The translations under genes and the position numbers were made by a program. From contig AP026545.1 of assembly GCA_026075535.2 (NCBI GenBank), positions 9,424,001 through 9,488,000 on the forward strand: DNA of 64,000 nucleotides, in the 5' to 3' direction. Under the pieces are notes generated by a model, which searched no databases, was not told where the DNA came from, and saw only the letters and a program-made list of their open reading frames with translations. Shown here in pieces: positions 44,398 to 54,458 of this stretch. This DNA comes from Tricholoma matsutake. Its lineage: Eukaryota > Basidiomycota > Agaricomycetes > Agaricales > Tricholomataceae. Numbering within the stretch: the first letter of the stretch is position 1; every line of letters begins with the position of its first letter.

Positions 44398-47300
44398 CTC
44401 CTCCCCACTTGAAAAAATTGTGTGGGTCCCATTTTCATCTTCCCACTGGTCAAGGGCATCAGTGTCAGCCATTTCAGAGCTGGGGCACCACTCATCGTGT
44501 TCTTTCCCATATCCTTCATAACAGACAAGGTATTGTACACCCCTGCCATGTCAGCATGCATCCACAATTTTGTCAATGTACCACTCCTTGGTGCCATCTT
44601 CAGTGACAATTGGCATTGGCCAAGCTGGCTCCCAGTCAGGGAAGAGGAGTGGGTTATTGGGGGCATATCATTGATGATGCTCGACTGGGAAACCCAAACA
44701 AAACCCACAAAAGGGTCTCAAATGGTATAATGCAAGTTAGAGGAAGGATGCAAGGTGGTACTAAATATCACTGCTGTAACCCAAGGGTGGAGGAATTACA
44801 TTCTAAGAGGTCCAATGATATTTGATGAAGTTTGAGGGTGTATGAAGCTCTGCAAAGATGTTCAAGAAAGGTTTGAAGATGTTGGACAAAGTTTGAGGAC
44901 ATCTGAGGGGTTTGTGGAGGACAAGAATAGTTTCAAAAGGGGATAGACAATAGACCATATATTTGAGAAGCTGATACGGAAAGTTTGAGAAAGTTCAAGG
45001 TAATCTGCTAAACTTCAGGTCTAAGACAGAGACTTGGACAGGATTGCTCTTAAATCAGACGATGGATATGAGAGGACAATCTCTTTTTTTCCCCCTAAGT
45101 AGCTAGTACAAGGCTATATGTTCTGAAGAGATGGTACTTAAAAGGAAATAAAACATGAGGACTACATGAGGCAGGATATAAAACAATAAAGAACTTTCCA
45201 AATCATAAAATAAATGAGAGATGATGAGAAGGGAAACATATAGAGTTACGGTTTATCAAGGGTACCTGTCCTATTGATCAATATATGATCGAAACATCAA
45301 AGCACCACAATGGCATCCTAGAAGCCCATTGTCATGTCTCCTTGTGTCTGGTAGTGCTCAATATGCAACACACTAACTTGTACAAGGTGTGCTACATGTG
45401 TCTGAATGGCAGTATGATAGGCATATGGTGGCCAAAGGCATTTGAGGTGCTGCAAAGTTTGAACTTGCTCAAAGTGTTGTGAAGTCATTTGAAGTCATTT
45501 GAAATAGTTTCAGAGTGGTTTTGTGGGGTTCATAGAGGTTGGGAGCATGTGTGGTGATGTGTCGATGCATTTGGAAATGTTCCCAGAGCTTAGAGCACAA
45601 GGTGGACCTATCATCCTCCCCCTTACTGAAATCCTGACTGTCCCAGTCAGCCAATCGGAGTCACATGTGAAATGTGTGATCATGTTGAAGATGTAAACAA
45701 AATTATGTTCAAAGATCTTTGAAGTGTTTTGAGACAATATCAAGGAAGTTTGGTGGAAGGGGAATAGATTTTCAAGCAAAATATGGAAGAAGTCAGAAGG
45801 TGGCTACTGGCCGATGGAATACTGATCTGTTGAGTTTGCAGATGATGTAGGCTCCTCCATAGTTTTGATTGATGATGATGAGGGGACCTAAATATCAAGG
45901 TCACATCTTGCAATTGAGGGATTTCTCAATTTGCATGTTTCGAAGTAGGACCAGGTCACGTTTTTCAAAGTTGTAGTCACACATCATTCATTTGTGAATG
46001 AGTTCGAAACATTTTGCACCTTCAAGTCAAGTGGTATAGACTTTCAAATATAGAATTTCAAGGTTGGATGATCATTTCTGTAGTGCTATTGCTCATCAAG
46101 TGATGAGATTGGTTGTCGATAAGAGATAATTGGGAGGGGGTTGCAAGTATGTTGCTTCAGAGATGTCGAGTGGGATGAGGGGATGCGATCCTGTAACTGC
46201 AAAGTAAGGAGAGCAACCCATATTTCTACAAACCATAACTCATTCTGTCCAAAATACAGAGTGTGCTCCAGCTGACCATTTGCTCTGATCTCCATCGACT
46301 GCTTTGAATAACGATTGTTGAATATCGAAGTGAGCTCTCACAACGAGTCCATTCACACAAGAATTGTAGCCACTAATTTGAATATGGTTAATGTGATATT
46401 GTTTTGAAAGGTACTCAATGCTGTGATGAATGCTGATCCATTATCACTCACAATTTTGTATAGGGAGCCCCATTGACAAATAATGTCTTTGAAGATCCAA
46501 TTGCCAAGGGTCATGGCATTTTCTCATCAAAGTTTTCACTATTCAGGATAGGTCATTAGTGAGCATCGACCTTGTACGATATACTTGAATCCGCCCAAAG
46601 GAGGCATCTGCATAGTATTGATGTAAACCTTGCCAAAAAGGGGTGCTGGAGTGGCAACTGTAGGTGGAATAAGGAGGTTTCAAGTTTGTCAAATTTGGCA
46701 GAGGTGGCAAGTACAAATAAACCATGTGATGTCAGCTTTCATGTTTGGCCACCAAATGACTGATTTCGTAGCAAAAATCATCTTGTGTCCAATATCATCA
46801 TGTGCTGCTCAAATAAGTTTGAGATGACATTCAGGGATTGCTACAATTTTGTGAGCTCCATGAGAGTCTTTTCTCCATAGTTTGCCAGAGTCTAAAAAGA
46901 AATCAGTGCAATATCAAACAAAAGTAGCGTATTTGTAATCTGATAAGTCTGGAGGTTGTACCAAATCATCTAACCATTGTTGAATGCAAAGTAATCTTTT
47001 GTCATCCTTTTTTGCATTGTTTGTTTGTGGGACATGGTTGTAGGTCAGATCCTCCCCCTTACTGAGATCTGAAGAGAGGGAGAGTGTCAAAATTCTATAG
47101 GAAGTAAAGGGACAAGTTGTAATGGGATTGATTTGATGTATGAAACCATGTAGACAGTCGATCCAGTCTCCAAAATTGTTTTTGTTGTCAAACTGATCAT
47201 CTTTGTCTTGTGGAGGACATCTCAAAAGTCTGTCTGGACCATGATGTGTGCCTGCCACATGGACTAATGTGAAGTGGAAGGTTAGAATCAATACTATCCA

Positions 47301-50167
47301 CCAATTGATGCTAGCACTAGGTGCAATATCAGGAGTCGAGAGCATGCCTTTGATATACCTTGCATTGACTTCGACGATAAGGTTTCGGAACCCTATTAGA
47401 TACAATTGAAGTGCTCCAAGGGCACGATATAGACTGTAGAGTTCAAGTTTTGGTTGCAAAAACCAGGATTTGCAGTCATTAAGCATCATCAAGCTGAATT
47501 GACTGTAATACTGTTTTCCAGGGTTGTCAGAATTCCATTGCATGAGAAAGAACCCAACAGTGATGTGCAAAGTGTTGACTGATAGGACAACTGGGGCGGG
47601 GGATGAGTAGTCAATTGCTCGAATTGCTGGAGAATTGATTAAAACTTCCTTCAAATCTTCCTGTGCTGCTATTTGTTTTGGTCCAAATTCAAAAGGAACG
47701 TCTTTTTGAGTGAGTTGAATCAGCACTGTAGCACGGAGAGTGAAATTTTGAATAAAGATACAACAGACTCCAATAGTTCCTAAGAACACTTTAACTTCAG
47801 TAAGGCTTCAACAAGGTCCCCATTTACTAACTGCTGCGATGCGAGTGGGATTGGCCATACAACCTTCAATGTTGCATTGATGCCCTAAAATGATTATTTT
47901 TGGAACACAAAGATATAGTTTCAGACCAGAAAAGGTTCCTCTGCAATACTTCATGCATTGGACTATGCAATTTAGATTCCTGAAATGTTCCCAGATGAAG
48001 CATCAAATGCCTGGATTTTTCATAAGACCCTCTGATCATTCGATATTCTGATTTCAGACCCTTAACTGGTGTGTCATCAATGTGAGAAATGGTGATATGA
48101 GGGACTTTGGGTTGTAGAATGAATGTGATGTCATCATGTAAGATTGGAACTGAGTTCATCTAACCCATTGGTAGGGTGACAATTCAAAGTGTACCAAATG
48201 GGGTCTGGAAAGTTGTTAGATTTCAAGAAGATTCAGCTACTAGCCTTTCATCAAATGTGACATATAATTCCAACATTCCACTGCAAGTGCATCACCCAAA
48301 CTGCTCAGCTAGATGCTCGGGGATTGGGATGACACCAGAGTGCTGAATTGTTACTTGGTTTAGCAGTTCAAGACTGTGGATGATTCAAAGTGATTTTGCA
48401 TCTTTCTTCGCAATGCAAAACCATCACAATCAATATGACAAGCTCGATGACTCATATACTCCTGCTTCTATCTTCTTCTTCAGCATTTTGCAGATCTGTT
48501 CATACAGACCAGGTGGTATAGGGATGTTATGTTCAACCCAAGGAGTATGAGGAATGATGGGGAATTTGATAGGAGGGAAGACATTGGGGCAAAAACTTCC
48601 TCATTCTTGTTTGGTCCATGACCCATTTCATGATTTCGAATAAAGTCATGCATAAGCTTTCATTCTTCTGGCCATAGCAAATCACCAGGATAATTTTTGT
48701 CAATAATATCTTTTCATTCAAGTGAATATCAGGGAGAGGGGATAAATGATGGGGGATGAGGATTGAGTTTCAGCATATTCTCGAGGGGGTCGCCAGTGAT
48801 TCTTCAAATAATGAGAAATTGATTGGGTAGTTTGGTAATAACTGGTCAAACCTTCTGTAGGACTGGTTTGTATTTCTTCTTCAGAGCTGCAAAGATTGGG
48901 TATAGGGAGTCAGTTGATGAGTCATCAGGAGGGGAAATGATAGTAGAATCATGCATAGGGGTGGCCATCAAGGCCAATAAAAATGTTGCATACTGGTGGC
49001 TAGCCATTAAATATAAGTTTGCAAGAATCAAGGGATAAGAAAGAGTGTTTGAGGAGTTTGAGGAGTCCATATCAGGAATATTTGCAGTGTACTTGATAGT
49101 TATAGAAGAATTAGAATGGTTGAAAGAAATGATGAGGGTGCACTGGTTATTCTCTGAGATTTTATCCTCTAGTTGCGAAAATCCTCACAAACTACTCTTC
49201 TTTGACAATTAGATTGGGGAATAGTTGGAATAGTGCAAGATTGTGTCAAATTCGGATCAAAAATGATTATTGTTTGTGCTTCATTTTGATAGTTCTTCAT
49301 GGTACTTTCTGTGAGAACATCAAATGGTCGTCCGAGGAGAATGTCATAGGCTGGATCTTGGATGATGTGGATTTGCATGTAGAGGGTGATACTGCCAACT
49401 TCGCAAGGTATGTTCCATGCTAAACCTAGACTTTGGTCAATGCCACTATTAGCTGATTGTAGAGGGATGTGTATCAAAGGATCATAGGCAAGACCAAGTT
49501 TGTGACAAACTTCTTTGGACATTGCAATGATTGATGAACCCAGATCCACTACACCTTTGACTGGGTTTCTGCTGTTGACATTAATAATCACCCCACGAAT
49601 AGAGTGGGATTCCTTTGCTGTGATGAAAGGTTTGGGTATTTCTCCAGGACAAAGACCGCTAATATAAGTTTTGTAAGGGTCATCAATTATGAAAATATCA
49701 TCGTTAAGAAGATTCATAGCATTATTTCCTTCAGGTTGCTGGATACAATGCAAAGTGATCTGTTCCTTCCATTTTGTACGAGCTTTGGGTGAGAGTGAAA
49801 GTAGTTCTTTGGGAGTTAGAATGGTAATTGGGGTTTTCATTGATTGGGTGAAGACATCTTCAGTAATTTTGTCTTTTTGAATTGGGGCTTGGGTATGGTA
49901 GGAAGGTCCTTCTTTGTCTTTGCATTTTCCTGTCAATGTGAAATTGTGTTTGTGAGGAGGTAGATACAAGTTTTCCTTAGTGCCATTGTAGGGATGTATT
50001 ACCAATTGCGATGGTGTTTCGTAGGTCAAAGATGGTGCCAAATTCAAAGTAGGTAGATTGGTTGCTGTAGATGAGATAGATAGTGCTGGTACTTGTGGGA
50101 CAGTGATAGGTCCACTGTGCACTCTAAGCTCTGGGAATGTCTCCAGAGGCATCAACACATCAACATG
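44398..50167 (-). pseudogene. Old Ty3/Gypsy element, heavily decayed
   Basis: Read right to left, a gag/protease part lies at 50150-49169 (CIQQPEGNNAMNLLNDDIFI, GVVDLGSSIIAMSKEVCHKL with the protease DSG changed to DLG, and YDILLGRPFDVL). RT and RNase H follow (HITISHIDDTPVKG near 48100, QKDVPFEFGPKQIAAQEDLK near 47690, PDIAPSASINWWI near 47310). Then comes the integrase zinc and core region near 46750-46500, and a C-terminal part near 45900-45750 (LGPLIIINQNYGGAYIICKL). All match a common agaricomycete Gypsy polyprotein. Stops and shifts are scattered throughout. A purine tract at 44410-44398 closes the coding part. Confidence 0.8.
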
Positions 50168-50274
50168 CATGACCATACCCAAGCCCCCATTCAAAAGGAT
50201 AAAATCACCAAAGATGTCTTCACTCAATCGATGAAAAAACTGATTATACACCTGAAGAATTTCTTTTGCTATCA
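50168..50274 (+). pseudogene. Second copy of the old Gypsy element, opposite orientation, fragment 1
   Basis: From about 50168 the plus strand reads QAPIQKDKITKDVFTQSMKK, the same protein that the minus strand encodes at about 49800-49890 (QAPIQKDKITEDVFTQSMK). The two copies meet head to head at about 50167 without LTR sequence between them. The plus copy is cut at 50275 by hAT-like element 4 and continues at 52276. Confidence 0.75.
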
Positions 50275-50547
50275 CAGTACTTTACACTCCCCCCCCCCAG
50301 TCTGAGCAGACTCCACTTGGACTCTGCTCGGACACTCAGACACTCGGACTCTGCTCAGACTCTGCTTGGACACTCGGACTGTCTGAGTTGTCTGAGGACT
50401 GCACTTGGACTGCACTTGGACTGCACTTGGACTTTGCTCAGACAACATCAATTGTGCATTTATTTACACCTTCTAAAGTACTGTCCAAGTAAAGTCCAAG
50501 TTCCAGTCTTAGAGAAAGTCTTATAAGTCTCACAAAATAATGTGTGC

Positions 50548-50628
50548 ACAGCAGGAATTGAACCAACAGCCTTCTGGACTAGCAATCACATGACAATGAA
50601 ACATGCACACTCTACCACTTAAGCCAAG
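50548..50628 (-). other. tRNA-like unit, outward-facing (element 4, left)
   Basis: On the minus strand TGGCTTAAGTGGTAGAGTG is the A-box region and GGTTCAATTCC the B box. TTATTTTGTGAG follows. It matches the unit of element 3 with small changes, so the pair predates the split of elements 3 and 4. Confidence 0.7.
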
Positions 50629-50978
50629 TAGTCATTTCAAGTTACATACATCATATCTATTTATTACTGAAATCTAATTTTTATACATATCATTAATAGA
50701 TTATCAAATTGACCCCCTCGCATCTGTGTGAGGGGTAATTAATATGGGTAATTAAATAATACTAAGCCCTCCCCTTGCAAGCTCGAGGGGAGGGGACTGT
50801 AACTATCAATAATAAAAATAAATTAAAAACACCCACCATGAGCAACAGTTGCTCATGGCAGCGTTTGTCTCTCCCTGGGTTGTCCCCTGGCCGTCTCGCT
50901 CTCCTGTCCCCATTCTTCTCCCCCCCAAACCACCCCATGAGCAGATGCTCATAGGTGTGGGGTGGGTGTCATTGTCTC

Positions 50979-51090
50979 CCTTCCCCCTCGTCTCCCTTCC
51001 CTCTTGTCTCCCTTCCCTCTTGTCTCCCTTCCCTCTTGTCTCCCTTCCCTCTTGTCTCCCTTCCCCCTTGTCTCCCTTCCCCCTTGTCTC
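50979..51090 (+). repeat. 16-bp tandem repeat CTCCCTTCCCTCTTGT, about seven copies
   Basis: The unit CTCCCTTCCCTCTTGT and close variants (CCCCTTGT, CCCCTCGT) repeat about seven times. The homologous place in element 3 (about 42635-42680) has only two to three shortened units, so the array has expanded or contracted since the two elements separated. Confidence 0.85.
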
Positions 51091-51926
51091 TTCACCCTCA
51101 CCTTCCACCCTGTGAGCAGGGGCTCGCAGCAGTGGTGGTGGTGGTGTCCCCCATTGTCATCATCGCCAGTAGTAGTTTGTACCTAAAAAAAGTTGGTTAG
51201 AATCAAAAAATGAAATGAGAAAAGGAAAAAAAAAACCTATCTAGAACCCAAGAGACGTTGACATCTCTTGGGCCTTTTTTGTCTCCCTGTTGGTACCTGC
51301 ACTCTCGCACCCCCCATCCACCCCACAAGCAGTTGCCTGCAGCGGTTATGGGGGGTGCTGGCTGTCATTGGGGTCTCCCCTAATTGTCATTGTTCCACCC
51401 GTCGTCCACCCTACGAGCAGTGGCTCATAGGGCTGGGGTGGGTGGTGTCATTGTTCCCTGTGGTTGTTGTCGTCGTTAGCAGCTGCTCTCCCCCATGCAA
51501 GCAGTTGCTCTCACTGGTGGGGGTGGCTGCTGGGTCGTGGTCTCATCGTTGTTCCTTGTTTGGTGGTTTTGGGGTCATTGTGCTGCTACAGTATAGATAT
51601 AACCTATAATTAATGAAAAAATGTGTTAGCTTAAAGAAAACATGAGAAAAGAAAAAAGAAAAAACTCACCTGGGGCCCAAACAACTCTATCGTCATTTGG
51701 GCCCATTTCATCATGTGCTGGCATGGGGCCCATGGCTGTGGGGTGTTCAGGGGGCAGTGGCCGCAGTGGGATGTGGGAGGAGGTGTCGTCGTCGAGTGGT
51801 GGTGGTGGTGGTGGTTGGTGGTGAACAATGATGATCGATGATGAGCTGGCATCATCGTTGGTGACGTAGCTGTGTTGATCTGTCATCACAGCTGGGGCAG
51901 TACATAGAGAGATAAAACTATCTACC

Positions 51927-52013
51927 TGTAATGATACTTTAGTCTAATGGTTATATTGTTGCCTTAAATGTACTTTATCATGTGACTATGAGGGTTCAAT
52001 CCCTGTGGTAGCC
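51927..52013 (+). other. tRNA-like unit, outward-facing (element 4, right)
   Basis: TTTAGTCTAATGGTTATA fits an A box and GGGTTCAATCCC a canonical B box. GATTTTTCAG gives a five-T stop at 52019-52023. Same sequence type as the unit at 43688-43771. Confidence 0.72.
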
Positions 52014-52275
52014 ACTGATTTTTCAGTCAATTATATAAGCAACTCGGACAGTCCTAAGACTATATGAGTCCTGGTCCACTTGGACTCTGCTCGGATGCTC
52101 AGACAGTTCAAGGACTCAGCTTGGACTCAGCTTGGACTGGACATTTAGTTTGGCAGGACTTTCAGCCAAAGAAGTCCGAGCAAAGTCTGAGCAAAGTCCT
52201 CAGACAGTACTCGGACAGTCCAAGTGTCCGAGCGGAGTCTGCTCGGATTGGGGGGGGGGGAGTGTAAAGACCTCT

Positions 52276-52460
52276 CGCTATCACCTGAAGTTCATATGAA
52301 ATGGAAGGAACAGGTCACTGCACGTCATATCCAGCAACCTGAAGGAAATAACACTATGAATCTCCTTCACGATGACATTTTCATAATTGATGACCCTTAT
52401 GAAACCTATATTAGCAGTCTTTGCCCTGGAGAAATACCCAAACCTTTTATCACTGCGAAG
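52276..52460 (+). pseudogene. Second copy of the old Gypsy element, fragment 2
   Basis: The frame continues from fragment 1 with SPEVHMKWKEQVTARHIQQP and ends PGEIPKPFITAK, colinear with the minus-strand copy at 49600-49790. It is cut at 52460 by the young Gypsy element. The duplication there is CGAAG (52456-52460). Confidence 0.8.
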
Positions 52461-52862
52461 TGTTAGGAAACCACCCCATTACCTAATAAACTTTCATTTT
52501 TATTTTATTATGTCAAATTATGCTACATGATGCCAAATGACACTACATTTTGATAGTGTGAGAATTTTATTTCGCACGCATCAAAATGTACGCGCATGTA
52601 CGAGTGCGTCGGTAACAACAATGTACAATATATGTAACATAGTATATAAACCCTAAATATATGCCTAGGGGACCCCAGTTGTGTTCTCTTAGGTATTCCA
52701 CCTACATTTTCGGTGTGAAAGGCCTATTTCAACAAACTCACCTATTAATAACCCCTCGCATCAAAACCATCAATTCCCCCATCACGAGCGCAGATCCTGC
52801 CCCCTTCTTGTAGAGAGAACCCACATGGTCTTAGCTAGCAGATAGTGGGTGTTGCCCTAACA
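52461..52862 (+). repeat. Gypsy 5' LTR, 402 bp
   Basis: It starts TGTTAGGAAACCACCCC. It contains ATAGTATATAAACCC (a likely TATA region near 52640) and ends GTTGCCCTAACA. Compared by eye with the right LTR it shows 13 substituted sites and one 1-base indel. Twelve of the sites are CG/TG/CA differences. Confidence 0.95.
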
Positions 52863-53349
52863 GAAGAACACAACTGCCCATATCAGTGCACCTTCTCTTA
52901 CTTGTGCATACATCATTGTTTCACTGCGCCACATCCGATTGCTCATCCTTTTGGCATGAGCCGGAAGTACTTGTATATATGTAATCTACCTTTTCTTTCA
53001 TAAGCCGATGCCAGGCCTCACCTTACATTGTGACCGCCAGTGATCGAGAGGCAGTGCTCATCATTAGGACAGCTGCAACCAGACAACCGATTGGATCTGG
53101 TTTAGTTACGATTTACATCACTCTATTTGGACAACTATTTTAGTTACAAGCCGAATTCAGTGTTATCTCTGAGATCAGGCACTGTTGGAAGGGTTATTGA
53201 TCCGAAGTGTCAAAATAGGCGCCCGACGAATGACGAACCATTGACGAACCTCGACGAACCTTATCACGTGACCCATAGACGTTTGGAGAGGTCTCAAAGA
53301 AAAAATTTTGAATTTGTCGAAGAAGTGATTCATCACAGATTCTACAATT

Positions 53350-54360
53350 ATGTCCAAACCTTCAACTTCTAATCCCGGTCCTAATCCTGTTCCCATACCA
53401 GCACTAGAGGCGAAAATTGATGCGCTCACAGCACGAATGTCGCAATTAGTGTCAGTATTGGCAGCATCACAGCCCAGACAAGTGGAAGTACAGCCAGAGA
53501 CAACAGGAGAAAGAGATGATGAGATGGAGGAGATGGTGGAGTGGATATTGCAGGAGGATGAGATGGTGGAGAAATCTGGAAATGGAAAAGCATGCTTACC
53601 TAAGTACGCACCCCCACAAATCTTTGACGGTACCATGGAGAATACAAAATCCTTCATCAGCTCTATAGTATTGTACATCCATGGGAGGAAGCCAGAGTTT
53701 CATACAGCCGAGTCTAGGATTATGTTTGCTCTCTCATACATTCAGGGGGGGAAAGCACAGTTCTGGAGAAACAAGGCTATTAATCAAATTGCTGCAGGAA
53801 ATAAACCATTTGCAACCTTCAAGGAATTTCTGGAGAGATTGGAGGCACAGTTTGGAGACCCTAATCCAAAGGCGACAGCCAATGCTAAATTAAAGACCAT
53901 GCACCAAGGTTCCTTAACGGTGGATGAATTTATTTTGCAGTTCAAAGCAGAAGCTTCGCAAAAGGACATGGGAGAAGCCGCATTGGTAGAGTTTTTGAAA
54001 GCAGGATTAAATCCCTCTTTATTCAAGTCTATCTACCGACTACCTTCTATGCCAGAGAAGTTGGATGAGTGGTATAATTGGGCAATGCGCCTTGACCGGC
54101 AATATTGGCAGGAACAGGCAGAGTCAAAGTTGATGTACAGAAGTAGTAAATTTGGAAAGTCATCAGGAGGTAAGTCTGAGAAAGGAAAGGCGCCTCAGGC
54201 GCAAGCTCTGAGGGCACAGCCACCAGCCATGGCAGTGACACCTATAGTTACGGAGTCAGCAGCACCAGCAGAGGCAATGGAGGTTGATCAAGTGGGGAGA
54301 TGAGCCCCACTTGAATGTTTTAACTGTGGGCAGTTAGGACACATTTCTAAGAATTGTAAG
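53350..54360 (+). pseudogene. Gypsy gag with zinc knuckle, one internal stop
   Basis: MSKPSTSNPGPNP opens a 317-codon frame. The central part (ENTKSFISSIVLYIHGRKPE, GGKAQFWRNKAINQIA, FGDPNPKATANAKL) is the usual Ty3/Gypsy capsid (retrotransposon gag) pattern. A TGA at 54301-54303 follows VGR. Immediately beyond it, in the same frame, is the zinc knuckle CFNCGQLGHISKNC (54316-54357), so the stop removes the nucleic-acid-binding end. It is the CGA-to-TGA type at a likely arginine. Confidence 0.88.
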
Positions 54361-54458
54361 CAGAAAAGAAAGATTAGGGAAGCTACAATCAAGGAAGTGA
54401 AGCTGAAGGAAGGCAGGCAGAAGGATTTTGTGGAAGAGTCCCAGTAAAGGTTTCCCCA

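Larger units (their letters stand above)
50275..52275. mobile_element. hAT-like element with outward tRNA-like units (element 4), 2001 bp
   Basis: It begins CAGTACTTTACACTCCCC and ends GGGAGTGTAAAGACCTCT. The flanks TGCTATCA (50267-50274) and CGCTATCA (52276-52283) are an 8-bp duplication differing at TG/CG. Excising it joins the flanking Gypsy protein (FLLLS to SPEVHMKW), confirming the boundaries. It has GGACT-type subterminal repeats, tRNA-like units at 50548-50628 (minus) and 51927-52013 (plus), type A palindromes near 50837, 50935, 51107, 51320, 51412 and 51495, type B hairpins at 51247-51272 and 51673-51703, and a 16-bp VNTR. Confidence 0.93.

Noticed and set aside
49169..50275. 368-codon minus-strand frame taken as one protein from its first ATG
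   Set aside because: The first about 40 codons are antisense to the second, plus-strand Gypsy copy; the true Gypsy peptide begins after them.
27049..52013. The eight tRNA-like units as functional tRNA genes
   Set aside because: Acceptor stems do not pair well and anticodon arms are irregular; only the promoter-like boxes are convincing.
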